Shown here: in pieces, positions 1 to 30,489 of the stretch | Position numbering within the stretch: position 1 is the first letter of the stretch | Layout of the letters: each line of letters starts with the position of its first letter | Source: Haliclona indistincta | Taxonomy: Eukaryota > Porifera > Demospongiae > Haplosclerida > Chalinidae | Length of the DNA stretch: 64,000 nucleotides | Assembly (NCBI GenBank): GCA_964017065.1 | Contig: OZ024789.1 | Span: forward strand, 12,338,356-12,402,355 | Reading direction: 5' to 3' | Position numbers and translations under genes: made by a program | The notes under the pieces: model-generated | Databases searched by the model: none | What the model was told of the DNA's origin: nothing | The model's input: only the letters and a program-made list of their open reading frames with translations

Positions 1-493
1 TGATAAAGAAGTGGAGCCATTCACGAGATAAAGTTGTGCATTGTGTGCATGAATCAAATAATCGTTAAATACAATAGGTGAAAATCTTCACTATAGGACC
101 AGGAGCGTAATCTACCCAGCTGCGACCCCATTCACACTTGCCTTCTCAGCTCCGGTAGACGCGCGTTGCCCCTAATGTGAATGCTATCCAATGCGAGCCG
201 AACCGTGCTGGCCCAGCTCGCTTTGAACAACCAGGCTGACCCATGTCGACACGGGTCGCGTGCGTAATGCTGCAAGCTAGCTGATTATGCGTGATTTGCT
301 ACGCGTGAGCGATAGCTGAAGTAATGTGCACGCTTAGTATACTACGTAACCGGCAATACAATAACAAACCAAGATGAGCATGTCTATAGCGCACGCTAGC
401 TCGCTGTAGTGTAAAGAGTGCATTGATCCATAGTGAGCCGAGCGAGCCAACACTGGTTGCAAGTGTGAACAAGGTCATATCTCAGTACCGTAT
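1..493. other. Sequence downstream of UPF2; no gene seen
   Basis: This stretch lies 3' of the UPF2 stop codon. I see no sustained reading frame with family character and no RNA gene. It probably includes the UPF2 3' UTR, but I could not place a polyadenylation signal with confidence. Confidence 0.4.
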
Positions 494-19094
<18,601 letters not shown>

Positions 19095-19466
19095 TTGGGA
19101 GAGCTAGGCGCTCGATACATGCGATAGCTAGGTCAATTCCAATTGTAGCGCGCTTTGTGAGGGTTAATAATGCGTGGGAGCCTGAGCGAGCGAGCGAGTG
19201 AGTTCACTTTCCGGTTGATCAAAGTCTCTGTTCGAAAACAAACGAAGACTTTGATATGCTGATAGTAAGTGTATTGGATTATGTGCGGTAGAGCATGTAC
19301 TGGAACATACACATAACTAACATTCCACCAACCATGATCTGTTCCGTACAATGTCACTGTTGTCCTGTTTCCTGCATTTTGATTTTTACCAGAGAGCTAC
19401 TTCTTTTCCATACTTTCGACAGTCGTACTTTTTGACTGGGAAAACTGGTGAAGATAAGGCGGCAAT
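19095..19466. promoter_or_regulatory. Divergent intergenic region between UPF2 and acyltransferase A1
   Basis: About 370 bp separates the divergent start codons of UPF2 and A1, so both promoters must lie here or overlap the genes. It holds a short (GAGC)n run near 19,185. I see no convincing TATA box. The call rests on arrangement only. Confidence 0.5.
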
Positions 19467-20811
19467 ATGATGAACATACTAGACATGGTACCGACAGCGA
19501 CACTTCGTGACAATCGCAGCCCAGTGCCACTAGTAGCGATGCCTGAGCTAAAGAGCCGCCCGCGCGTTGTTACTGCTGCCCCTGATAGCTCAGTACACCA
19601 GCTGCTTCCACAGCGATCTGATCTGACCAAAGTTAAGGCTTTAGTACGTCGCGATCCATACTGGACTGGTTATGTAAGTGTGCCGGCAACTATACACTGA
19701 TTCTGTAACGATTATGTAACGATTATGTAACGTTCTCCTGCAGATGTCTGATCTCTTAGAGCAGTGGTCGTGTGGTAGTCTAGAGACTACCAGAGTGTTC
19801 ACTGACCAATGGCCTGACTGTACGTGTGTAGTCATGTTCTATCATTTTGAATCACCAGGTGCAGTGCAATGAAGCAGTGTCTATTTCGATCAGTATTGCT
19901 TTCACAGATGACTCTACGGAGACGGACCACTGTTATGTTGGCGGAGAGACTAAAAATGCTGTTAAGATATTGCAGCATCCTGGAGTCATTAACTGGAATG
20001 GAAAGAACAGAATTTGGAAAGGTATCATTGCTGCTCGGCAATGATATGTAGGGATGACCTCGATTTAATATTAATCGTATACTACAGTAACTCAAACCAG
20101 TAATAATGATATTATATATATTGTTATTGTTGTCTGCATGTATACTAATAGGCATCTGTTTGAATGTAATGTCTGTCTGCCTGTCTGTAGCGTTCCCGAA
20201 GAGTGTAGCTGAAGAGATTCTCGAAACTGTTTACAATCCTTTGGGAAGAAAATTTGGACACATGACAAAAATTGTGACTGTAAGACCGTATCAACTGTTA
20301 ACACCTATTGCACCGTCCAAACAGTACGTTATATAACAACATTATTGTACTTTGAATACATTATTACATCTCTAGGAATCTTCCAGATGGATTATATTTC
20401 CAAGATTTAAGTCCATCTCATGCAGAATTCATTGGACCGTACCGGAAGTATTTAAAAAACTCACCTAAACTCCAACAAAAGAAGTTTCTTAATTCTATCT
20501 CATTGGGTAGTGTTGGAATATTCACTGACAGTACCACTCCTCATAGACTGGTCTCTTGGGCTGTCATTTGTGAGTATTCAGGTGGAATCCATCATCTGTA
20601 CACACTAGAGGAGTATCGAGGGAGAGGACTGGCTAGTGCTGTTGTGAGAGAGATGAGCAGAAGAATACAGGACAAGGGAGAAGTGCCTCAGTGCTACATA
20701 GCCGTGGATAACGATTTATCGGCTGCTTTGTTCAAGCGACTAGGTTTTGTGGCTGCAGATGAACTACATTATTGTTATGTATCTCAAAATAACTCTATCA
20801 ATATCTTATAA
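19467..20811 (+). CDS. GLYAT-like GNAT acyltransferase, copy A1
   Basis: The protein resembles animal glycine N-acyltransferase-like enzymes, which move an acyl group from acyl-CoA to the amine of glycine or a related acceptor. The substrate here cannot be told from sequence. Exons: 19467-19673, 19744-19858, 19908-20021, 20191-20323, 20376-20811; phases close to give 334 residues. Exons 1-4 correspond to the variable N-terminal half (RRDPYWTGY at the end of exon 1; FTDQWPDCTCVVMF in exon 2). Exon 5 holds the GNAT core: LVSWAV, then HLYTLEEYRGRGLAS (acetyl-CoA pyrophosphate loop, R/Q-x-x-G-x-G/A type), then the ALFKRLGF strand. A second in-frame ATG follows the first. No signal peptide is seen. 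Head-to-head with UPF2. Confidence 0.85.
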
Positions 20812-21163
20812 ATTTATCATTTTTATTTTATTTATTTTTTTCGTATTACATCACTGCCTTGTCAAGCCCCATTGTTAATTTACTTTGGTAATCTTGTGTC
20901 CTTCTTTATCTTCTTCATGTCCCACCACTCTCATTCAATTAATCCTGTAATTATTGTGCATTCGTCAATGAATGGTTTTTTTCTGAGATTCTACTAAATT
21001 TCACTCAAGTGGATAAATTGTTTCGCATTTCGCTATACTTTACTGTATTTCATGCATGGTTTTGTCACATCTCGCGGCAGCTAGCTGATGAACACATGAG
21101 GTATCATTGTACTTGGGTGGGGCTGGGCGAGCTGACTTCCTGTTAGATGAAGGTGTTATTATC

Positions 21164-22270
21164 ATGGCGGAGAGCGAGTCAAAAAGCATGCCTGCACATC
21201 AGTTGCACCCACAGCAATCTGATCTAACTAACGTGAAAGCGTTGCTACGTCGCGATCCATACTGGACTAGATATGTGAGACACTCGCTGCACAAGACTGC
21301 ACGGTACTTATCGTTCTCTTTCCAGATGTCTGATCTCTTTGAGCAGTGGTCGTGTGGTAGTCTAGAGACTACTAGAGTGATCACTGACCAATGGCCTGAC
21401 TGTACGTGTGTACTGCTGTTCCATCATTTTGAATCACCAGGTAATGGATCGTTACTATCATCTCAGTGTTTGTTTTAAACTTTTAACGAATTTTTGCTAG
21501 ACGACTCTAAAGAAATGGAGCATTGTTTTGTTGGAGGGGAAAGTGCTAACGCAGTCAAGATACTGAAGCAATTAGGAGTAATTAATTGGAACATAACTAA
21601 CAGAGTTATGAAAGGTATTGTGTGCATATCCGATAATACTGTCTGTCTGTCTGTCTGTCTGTCTGTATAGCATTTGAGAAAAGTGTAGCTGATAGGATTT
21701 TGGAGACGGTGTACAATCCCTTGGGAAGGGAATTAGGACACATGTGTCGAACTGTGTCTGTGAATCGGTATAGGCTGTTGAAACCCATGGAACCGCCAGT
21801 CAGGTAAACCATGACATGTGCTCTTCACATGATTTTATTGCTTTCTTGGATAAAGGGATCTCCCTGCTGGATTCTATATTCAGAGTCTTGATTCGTCTCA
21901 TGCTGAATATATCGGAGAGCACTGGGCATTCTGGAATAACATGCCAAAACTAAGAACTGAGAAATATCGGAACAGTGTATCAGTTGGAGGAGTGGGAATA
22001 TTCACTGACACTACCACACCTAGACTAGTCTCATGGGCTGTTAGATCTGAGAACTGTGGCGCAATACAGCATCTGTACACACTAGAGGAGTATCGAGGGA
22101 GAGGACTGGCTAGTGCTGTTGTGAGAGAGATGAGCAGAAGAATACAGGACAAGGGACAAGTGCCGTATGGTGATATTACTCTGGATAATGATACTGCACG
22201 GGCTGTGTTCAAGGCACTAGGATTTGTACAAGATGAACACTTGTACTGTCGATTCAAACATGTACAATAG
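21164..22270 (+). CDS. GLYAT-like GNAT acyltransferase, copy A2
   Basis: Exons: 21164-21274, 21326-21440, 21501-21614, 21671-21803, 21856-22270, giving 295 residues with all phases closing, close to the usual GLYAT length. Exon 1 begins MAESESKSMPAHQLHPQQSD and ends RRDPYWTRY. Exon 2 has FEQWSCGSLETTRVITDQW. Exon 5 has LPAGFYIQSLDSSHAEYI, LVSWAV, HLYTLEEYRGRGLAS and AVFKALGF. It lies 350 bp downstream of A1 on the same strand and differs from it clearly outside the core. A (CTGT)n run at about 21,640-21,664 sits just before the exon 4 acceptor. The family call is sure; the acceptor substrate is unknown. Confidence 0.87.
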
Positions 22271-22302
22271 TAATGTATTACTAGTGAAATGCAGGACATT
22301 TG

Positions 22303-22920
22303 TGGGGCGAGCCTGAGAGAGTAGTGTTGGTAGCCATAAGTAGGCATTTAGCCGAGGAGGTGCATTTGGGAAGGCGTGATGCACTGATTGTGCCACAGTC
22401 GAGTGAAGGCTCATTTGCTGCAGCCTGTCCTCTCTCTGTTCCTCAGTCTCTGCACCACGTCGTTCATGCTGCATCTCTCTCATTTGCTGCAGCCTGTCCT
22501 CTCTCTGTTCTTTGGTCTCTCCACCACGTCGCTCAGCTCCTTCTCTCTCATTTGCTGTAGCATGGCTGTAGCCTAACCGCTCTCTATAATTCTTCAGTCT
22601 CTGCATCACGTCGCTCATGCTCCTTCTCTCTGGCCTAACCTCTCTCTGTTCTTCAGTCTCTCTGACATCACGTCGCTCGTGCTTCTTCTCTCTAGCCTAA
22701 CCTATCTCTGTTCTTCAGTCTCTGCATCACGTCGATCGTCATGCTCCTTCTCGATCTTTGCGCTTGCTCAGTCTCAGTTGAGTAAAATTGAAACCATCCG
22801 GTGAATTACAACGCGGGGGCATTTACGGAATGACGTACGCAGACATACATGTACATATAGATAGATAGATAGCGCGGGGGACGTTTTCGAGCAGTATGGG
22901 GCTCGCTCAGGCTCGCCCCA
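22303..22920. mobile_element. Small DNA element with 15-bp terminal inverted repeats and a decayed repetitive ORF
   Basis: TGGGGCGAGCCTGAG at 22303-22317 is mirrored perfectly by CTCAGGCTCGCCCCA at 22906-22920. On the minus strand, roughly 22,760-22,400 encodes degenerate repeats of the type ETEEQREDRLQQMR...RR with stops and frame changes. I recall that charged motif from ORFs linked to animal transposons, especially Helitron-like ones. No transposase remains. I could not define a target-site duplication. Its position just downstream of A2 means it may contribute to that 3' UTR. Confidence 0.6.
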
Positions 22921-23500
22921 ATCATGCAGTATTTTATTGTTTGGTATACACACTCGCTCAGGCTCAATGAGAGCTGCATGATTTCGGAGCTGACTTTGGA
23001 AATACTACAGTACTGTCGTTGTGCTAGCTTATGGCGCTGTTGCTGCTGTATTATTATACTTCTCGCTATGTACCATTGCAGCCCTATCTAGCTTTCCGCG
23101 CTTCTGACCGCAGATGCATGGATGCAACTAAATTCATGATTTACACAGCAGTAACTTGAGACTCGAATAAGAGCACACCTCGCAAATACTGAAAACACCA
23201 TATTGATTGCCTACCAGGCTTTCCCTTGAAGCTGATCATTCTGCCCGGCAGCTCACTATAAGGTATACATAGAATAGCAACTTGTACCGTCGTCACGCAT
23301 ACGGTATCATGTGTCGTTCACTAGAAGATCGACCACGTACCGTCATAGTCTAGTACCGTCACAAAGCCTAACTATAACCAGAGTATAACTAAGCTATGTG
23401 CTTGAATTTGATGTCATTTTGTTATACAACCGAGAATACTTGTACAACACTAAGTCTTGTTAACTGGGTTGTATTATATTTACCATTTGCAGTGCTGGAG
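22921..23500. other. Gene-poor interval upstream of the death-domain gene
   Basis: I see no coding homology. A possible acceptor (TTTGCAG at about 23,492) lies just before the ATG used for the next gene, so a 5' untranslated exon may be hidden here. Confidence 0.35.
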
Positions 23501-24021
23501 ATGTCTGCGGGCCTTGGAACAACTAAAGGTATCATACAGAAATTACAATTAAAACCACACTCCTTTTACAATTTACATGTATGATTATTTGTTTATAGCG
23601 GGAAAAGTGTCCGCTGGATGTGCTAAATATAAAGGTATAGTAATGTATTGTATGACTACTTGTCCAATTAAGTATTATTGTAGACAAGAAGCCGACCTTG
23701 AGGCAGTTACAATGCTTGATAATCAAGAAGGATGGTAAAGAAGACAAATACTTTCGACTGATGGACCGTATTGAGCCCGACTGGCAAAAATTTGCAGAAG
23801 TAATCGGTTGTGAAAACTATCAAATTCGTACAGCAGCTAAGGACAAGAAACCAGAAGATTCTGTGCGGTATATAATGACAGAGTGGGAACGTGGAGCTTT
23901 AGAGGAGGCCAAGGAAATGACTTGGGAGAATGTGATCAAAGCACTAAAAGAAGCCAACCTTACTGACGAAGCTAAAATGTTAGAGAACAACCTTGATCAA
24001 ATGATAGACGATACAGCATGA
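23501..24021 (+). CDS. Small single death-domain protein
   Basis: Three exons, 23501-23528, 23599-23634 and 23684-24021, give 133 residues. The first two exons encode only a short basic leader (MSAGLGTTK..., GKVSAGCAKYK). Exon 3 encodes a death-domain-like helical bundle: DWQKFAEVIG (helices 1-2), DSVRYIMTEWERG and MTWENVIKALKEANLTDEAKMLEN (helices 5-6), with the usual W and L/A positions. Death domains mediate homotypic assembly in apoptosis and innate immune signalling. There is no second domain, so it could be an adaptor or a decoy. An upstream in-frame extension is possible if a 5' exon exists. It lies between A2 and the inverted gene A3. No closer homologue is recognised. Confidence 0.72.
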
Positions 24022-24112
24022 TAAGTTATGCAGCAGAGCTGGTGACGGTATAGACATAAGGTAGTGAGTTATAATTATGTTAACTTGTGTATTAGCAACA
24101 AAGACATTTTTA

Positions 24113-25235
24113 TTACTTATCGATAATCATGTTCAGTCGATAGTACAATTCATTGTCTTTTACAAAACCTAGTCTGTTAAATAAAGCTACTGAAGCAGTA
24201 TTGCCGACTACTATTTCACAGAACGGCACTTGTCCCTTGTCCTGTATTCTTCTGCTCATCTCTCTCACAACAGCACTAGCCAGTCCTCTCCCTCGATACT
24301 CCTCTAGTGTGTACAGGTGATGGATTCCACCACAGTTCTCCGATCTTATAGCCCACGAGACCAGTCTGTGAGGTGTGGCACTGTCGGTGAATATTCCAAC
24401 ACTTCCCGAAGAGATACTATCTCTAAATTTTTCGTTTCGGAGTTTGGGCATGTTTTTCCAGAAGGTCCAGTACTCCCCAATATACTCAGCATGTGATATG
24501 TCTAGTTCTTTGAAATAAAATCCATCAGGAAGATTCCTAGAGACAGAAACATTCAATAAAGGAAATAATAATAATTATTCACAATCACCTCATTCGTATA
24601 ACTGGTTTAAATAGCTTGTAATGGTTAACTATGACGGCAACAGACATGTGACCAAGCTCTCTCCCAAATGGATTATATACCGTCTCTAGAATCCTTTCAG
24701 CAATGTTCTTCTCAAATCCTGCACATACATGTGAGTAGTATTATCATCTGCACTATACTTTTTATTGGGCACCTTTCACAATTTTGATGTTCATATTCCA
24801 TTTAATGACACCCGGTCGTTGGAGTATCTTGATCACATTTTTGGTGTTTCCGGTCACATAAAAATGAGCTCTCTTCTTTGAATCATCTAAAATTTAATGA
24901 CGAACCCAATATGAAAGCATGCATTATATCATTATTGGAGCACCAGGTGATTCAAACTCCTTGCTGATGACTACACACGTACAGTCGGGCCATTGGTCAG
25001 TGAACACTCTCACAGTCTGCAGATTACCACACGCCCACTGATCAATGAGACTGGATATCTGGAGCAAGTGTGATCATTGTATAAATCTCAAGCAAGTAGC
25101 TGTTCTCACATATTCTGTCGTGTATGGATCGCGGCGGAGCACATCCATTGCATTTTCAAGGTCAGGTAGATGTGGCTGTAACTCATGCTGCACAGCAAGC
25201 ACTGATGACGCGGCGATCATGGATGCCTTCTCCAT
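24113..25235 (-). CDS. GLYAT-like GNAT acyltransferase, copy A3 (inverted)
   Basis: The only complete copy on the minus strand. Exons: 25235-25110, 25058-24944, 24886-24773, 24718-24589, 24536-24113, giving 302 residues. Exon 1 begins MEKASMIAASSVLAVQHE and ends RRDPYTTEY. Exon 2 has VRVFTDQWPDCTCVV. Exon 5 has NLPDGFYFKELDISHAEYI, LVSWAI, HLYTLEEYRGRGLAS and ALFNRLGF, then ends NMIIDK. Its core nucleotides (complement of about 24,210-24,320) match those of the plus-strand copies almost exactly, although its other exons are strongly diverged. It is convergent with the death-domain gene; the stop codons are only about 90 bp apart. Confidence 0.87.
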
Positions 25236-27216
25236 GGATCAGGCCGAGGATCTGGTATCGCTCAGGCTCGCAATTTGAAAATGACTGGCGCACGTTGTAA
25301 TAGAAAAAAACGGTAGTACCTCGAGCATTAACACCCACACAGATAGGTGGGGCTAATCAGGTACATTCAGTTTGTGGTTGAAGCAGAATCGTCACGAGAT
25401 GACCATCCAGTCCACCACATGACTCCATCAGGCACGTGCATGGTTCACAAGACTCAGTGATCCTTAAGTGAATGTGATGTGATAGTAAATCACCGCTGCT
25501 ATTATACGGCATGTGAACCAGCTTGATCCCAGACTAAATGGGTTTATTTCGCCTGCTTGCGCTGGGACTGAGGATAAATCCTTGGTTATGCTACATGAGC
25601 ACCTGACTTTAAGTAGAACCTGACCTTGCATTGTTACTTAGCAATACACCATTTTAGTATCACTCGCTACTTTGTCTACATTATAATGCCTTTTAATCAG
25701 CCATGAACAGTCTATCAGTCTCAGGAAGAAAGTTCAGGAAACACTAGCTGTACTGCTATAGTGTAACTGGACATTCACCGGAGAGCTGACATATCATCAT
25801 GAGTACAGGATACCTTCTTGGATTGATCATGCATATTTTTATCGACACATCTATATATTTTTATGCAGCAAGGTCAGCTTTTATTCTGTATGATCATGAT
25901 GGATTCTTTGATAGATTGCAAAGCATGTCTGCATTAATTATCTGAAACTTGATGATTTCATACCATTATACTGCTGCCTTCAATACCGCAACGTAGCTGC
26001 AACTTGTCATGTAAGGAATGATTAAGTTTTAATTAAGCAACAGCAACAATCTATGTAATTTTTCATGCATTAACAGTAACATGCAATAAGTCTACTACTA
26101 GATGTTGCTGGCGAACTAGTCGCGAAGATAAACAGATCGAGGGCCATTGACTGGTGCCCATACACATGTGCTCATCTCATAAGTGTCACTGACCCAACAT
26201 TCCTTTGTCAAATGCCTCCAGACACAGTACTTTAGTTTGAGGTCAGATTTAAATAATTTATAGCATAGCCCTTCACTTCCGACCCCAGGAAGAAGTATTT
26301 GTCCCAAACAGCTTGATAGAGATAAAGTTCTTTTACGTAGTAAGCCTTTGAATTCTGTACCTGGAGCCACAGTTACATCATCAATCACATGTGATGAGGT
26401 AGTGCCTTGTAGCTATGTTCCTTAATATATAGTAGGAAACAAACAAGCTAGTGTATTGTGAGGTACCTATGTTCCTTATTAAACACAGCATTGCTAAAAG
26501 CAGTATACAGCAAAAACAATGACATTCTTCCTGGTGTCTTTGAAAGATGGCGAGGAAGTGTATTTATGATGCAAAGTGTACATGTCACAAAATATCACAA
26601 CAACGTATGTGATTGCAGTGTACACAGGTTAGACTCACATGTAGATCATTTTCTAAAAAAAGTCATGTAAATCATTTCCTAGAGCTTGTCTAATCCCTAC
26701 AGTACAGTACTGTACTGGCAGGCACCACCAGTACATGCCCCACTCATGCATGATGCTCACACACAATCCAATAACGTACAGCATGTGTAAGGCAAGGTTT
26801 AGATATTCAGTGCAATGAGGATGTCTTTTTTTAGCTTGCTTGTCAACCTGCTTTCAAGGCTGCCAGTGGCTTCTATCATTGCTTTAATTAATAGAAGCAG
26901 CACAGCAGCTTGCTCTTGGCTGTACAACTCTTCTAAGTCAGCTAGATAACAATGGCATTGCGTTTTTGCCAGGCACACCAGTTAAATCTTGGTTATCACA
27001 ATCAGTCGCACTCGGTCGTACTCCTGTTAATTTATCCCTGCACCAGAAGGCTGTAAAAATGAAGGCCCAAACTGGACACTGACAAATAAGTGGTTTCGCG
27101 TCATTAGTAATTGACTGAATCTCTTTAAAACTCATTGTGTCGATAACAATAAGATTAAAGCTGTTGCTTTATGGCAAAAATTCAGAATTGATTGTACAAT
27201 TTTAATTCATTCTCTA

Positions 27217-27219
<3 letters not shown>

Positions 27220-27290
<71 letters not shown>
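27220..27290. repeat. (CT)n microsatellite
   Basis: A pure CT dinucleotide run of about 70 bp in intergenic DNA. Confidence 0.95.
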
Positions 27291-27294
<4 letters not shown>

Positions 27295-27639
27295 GTTAAA
27301 CTGACCCCAATGATCTGATAGTACTATACTGGTTTAATCCGTTACTAGTTCAGTTGTGTTGTTTGAATGCAACAGTGAACAACTTATAAGCACACCGACT
27401 CAAGCATCTAGCTAGTTCAAGCACCACATGCAAGCTACTTAAATTTATGTCTTTAAAAATACTGGAAGTATCTGCCTTGTATAACTACATGCACCTGTAA
27501 TGTAACTATGTTAAAAGTGCATGTTCATTGGTCAATATACCTTTTGCAGAGCATGGCGTACAGGAAATCCTGGTGAGATAAACTATAATTCGCGGTCATC
27601 CCTAAATATCATGATTGCTGAGCGGCAATGTTAACAATT

Positions 27640-27710
27640 ATACAGGCAAGAACCAACCTTGAGGCGGTTACGATGGAAGGGCAAGGTGAAAGAACACCTT
27701 ATATGGAGTG
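27640..27710 (+). pseudogene. Possible fragment of the death-domain gene's third exon
   Basis: CAAGAACCAACCTTGAGGCG at about 27,646 resembles the start of the functional exon (CAAGAAGCCGACCTTGAGGC) and continues as GGTTACGATGG, with one base missing, so the frame is broken. Similarity fades within about 40 bp. It could be chance or part of a repeat. Confidence 0.25.
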
Positions 27711-28089
27711 TTAGTGACTCACTCACTTCAGTGCACTTCCCTTGACAATAAAATTCATAGTTTCCTTAATTGCATCGTGCATGTGTGTGTAGGTACTACT
27801 TATGTTGCCATTGATAATATCCATGCATAAATATACCTGTAGCTAGCTAGCACAGTTCAGTATTGAAATTTTTATTTTAGAATTTATTGTTAAGTTGTGA
27901 GGAGTATTGCACATGTATAACATGAAGCACCTAAGGTGCAGATGCCTCGGTAGAATGACACTATAACCACAAACACAACTATCCACCATTCCACAAACAC
28001 AGCAACTGCAGATGCATGTATACAGGATTTCTGTACAGCAATCACAATGCAGTGCTTTTGTAATATACAATCAGAAGCCAATCAGTGCT

Positions 28090-28480
28090 AACCACATTTC
28101 AACTGGGCGTGTCTACAGTGTTTAGCACAGCACACGCATACTACGAGCGAGATAGCTTCCATAGCTTGCTTACACGATTTCTCTGGACCTGCGCAGCTAT
28201 CCTGTAGTAAAATTCTAACCTATCAGGTTCTAGGCAGTCAACTGTGGACAGCTTTGCCTTTGGAGAAGTCCAGATCGCCAGAAACGGGCATCGAGGTGAG
28301 CAAATCACGCCATAGCTCAGGAACTAAGCTTCGCGTAAAGCTCTCACATGATCAAAAGCGAGATAATATTGAGTTCTACTTGCATTGCTAGTTTCACAGC
28401 TTACCTTTCAGCGTACGCCGCAAAACTGAAGCAACAGACGGAAAATGCACAATTGGTGCGGGTTATGCCTCGGTGGATGT
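28090..28480. repeat. Dispersed repeat, copy 1
   Basis: About 390 bp that aligns with 28,640-28,935 (shared landmarks: GGACCTGC, ATCCTGTAGTA, TAGGCAGTC, GGAGAAGTCC, GGTGAGCAAA, CGAGATAATAT, TTACCTTTCAGCGT). It ends near GGTTATGCCTCGG. Class unknown. Confidence 0.65.
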
Positions 28481-28639
28481 TAAAATTTGAGCATGTAATG
28501 CTATAACAGAGTAGGATTCATATTCAGCTGCCAGCATAGCACAAGCAGAAGCAATGCAGCAATACAGCAATTTTATAGTTATGCAATCAGAAGCCAAACA
28601 GTGCTGAGTAATTATTAATTTAAATGTAACTGGGCGTGC

Positions 28640-28935
28640 CTACAATGGCAGTGGTTCTGGTTACAAGTAGCTACTACCTCGCGCAGTTTCTACGGACCTG
28701 CATGCGCTGCCATCCTGTAGTATAAATTTAATCTACAAGCTACTAGGCAGTCTGCTGTTGGTAGTTTTGTTTTCGGAGAAGTCCTGATCGTCAGCAACAG
28801 CCATCTAGGTGAGCAAACCACGCCATAACTCTAGAACAAAGCGAACTTTCGCTAGTTCACATCCGAGATAATATCGAGTTCTACCTGCATTGCAAGTTTC
28901 ATAGCTTACCTTTCAGCGTGCGCTGCAAAATAGTG
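28640..28935. repeat. Dispersed repeat, copy 2
   Basis: A diverged direct copy of the element at 28,090-28,480. It runs straight into the GACA microsatellite. TATGCCTCG and CGAGGCATA at 29,093-29,124 form a short inverted pair that may mark its terminus. Confidence 0.65.
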
Positions 28936-28937
28936 TA

Positions 28938-29027
<90 letters not shown>

Positions 29028-29056
29028 TGACTGACTGACTGACTGACTGACTGACC
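28936..29056. repeat. (GACA)n then (GACT)n microsatellite
   Basis: About 22 GACA units followed by several GACT units, located between the repeat copy and gene A4. Confidence 0.95.
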
Positions 29057-29194
29057 TGACTGACATGAACGACAGACAACGCGATTAATACAGTATGCCT
29101 CGTGCTCCGCCCACCGAGGCATAACTAGCGCGCGAAAAACAAAGTTAAAATGACACGCATGCGCGCGTCTACTGAGAAGTGGTGTGATCAAGAT

Positions 29195-30326
29195 ATGGCG
29201 AGGGCAGCAGGCATTAGCGAGGCTGATGCATTTCCTGTTGACCCGCTACTTGACCTGAGCATTGTTAGGGAGATAATCAGACGAGATGCATTCTGGACAG
29301 CTTATGTGAGAACGCCGTAGCCCGCGGCTCCATGCAGCCCGGGCCAGCAGTATAGTAGCTGAAACGTTGTTTTACTCGATCGTTTGCAGATGTTTAATCT
29401 TTTTGAGCAGTGGGCGTGTGGTACCTCCAATACTACTAGAGTGTTCACTGACCAATGGCCTGACTGTTCGTGTGTAGTCATGTTCTATCAGTTTAAACTA
29501 CCAGGTAACCATAAATGATTGAGAGAAGAACAGGGCATGCAGTGATTATGAACTTGGTTTATAGATAATAATATGGACATAGCTTACGGTTTTGTTGGCG
29601 GGGAGAGCGTGAATGCCGTCAAGATACTGCAGCAACCAGGAGTTATAAACTGGGACGTGACTATCAAGATTTTAAAATGTACGTTTTTAAAATTAGAATG
29701 TTTCCCGCACCATGCATCACAACTCAATACCTGTAGCATTTGAAGAGAGTGTTGCTGACAAGATAATGGAATCTGTCCGTGGTCCAACAGGAAGAGAACT
29801 GTCTCTTGCTTTTAAAGTAAAACGCTATATGTTACAGGAACCAAGCTCACATTCTCAGAGGTATGAACAAACTACTGTTAGCTATATAACACTGTGAATC
29901 TCTAGAGCTCTTCCTGATGGATTTTATTTCAAAGAGCTAAATCCCTCACATGCTGAGTTCATTGGACAGTACTGGCTCACTTGGAAAGACATGCCCAAAC
30001 TCCGAACTATAAAATTTTTTAATTCTATTTCTGCTGGTAGTGTGGGAATATTCACTGACAGTACCACACCGTCTCATAAACTGGTCTCGTGGGCTGTCAT
30101 ATCAGAGTATTCAGGTGAAATCCATCATCTGTACACACTGGAGGAGTATCGAGGGAGAGGACTGGCTAGTGCTGTTGTGAGAGAGATGAGCAGAAGAATA
30201 CAGGACAAGGGACAAGTGCCGTTCTGTGAAGTGAAAGTAGACAATGATGGCCCAGTATCTTTGTTCAAAAGACTGGGTTATGCAGAACAAAAAGATTTGT
30301 ACTATGGATTTAAACATTATTATTGA
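29195..30326 (+). CDS. GLYAT-like GNAT acyltransferase, copy A4
   Basis: Exons: 29195-29305, 29390-29504, 29565-29678, 29737-29860, 29906-30326, giving 294 residues with all phases closing. Exon 1 begins MARAAGISEADAFPVDPLLD and ends RRDAFWTAY. Exon 2 has FEQWACGTSNTTRVFTDQW. Exon 5 has LPDGFYFKELNPSHAEFI, KLVSWAV, HLYTLEEYRGRGLAS and SLFKRLGY. It is intact and closest in style to A1-A3. It is the first gene of the large plus-strand cluster. GNAT-family catalysis from acyl-CoA is expected; the acceptor amine is unknown. Confidence 0.86.
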
Positions 30327-30441
30327 CAATGCAGCCATGCATGCATGCATGCACATCACTAGACTGAGATCCAGTCATAGAACCCACGAAACCATGCCGC
30401 GGCAAACGGTTACCTATTGTTTATTTCGTGTGGTCAGCAAG

Positions 30442-30489
30442 TAGTCTGGCAGCCCCGCCCCTTCGCGAAGGGGCGGGGCTGCCAGACTA
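30442..30489. repeat. 48-bp perfect palindrome with GC boxes
   Basis: TAGTCTGGCAGCCCCGCCCC followed by TTCG is mirrored exactly to 30,489. The centre is TTCGCGAA. Each arm holds a GGGGCGGGGC-type GC box. It ends 6 bp before the A5 start codon, so it may act in its promoter or 5' UTR. Confidence 0.93.

Larger units (their letters stand above)
25236..29194. other. 3.9 kb without a supported gene; repeats
   Basis: Open frames here are short and show no family character. Contents include a (CT)n tract at 27,220-27,290, two related repeat copies at 28.1-28.9 kb, a (GACA)n microsatellite, and a short stretch near 27,650 that resembles the start of the death-domain exon. The part just upstream of A3 is likely its promoter. 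Confidence 0.5.

Noticed and set aside
26116..28081. Several 60-90-codon open frames in the 25-29 kb interval
   Set aside because: None has splice-site support, conserved motifs or consistent composition; they fit chance in about 40% GC DNA.
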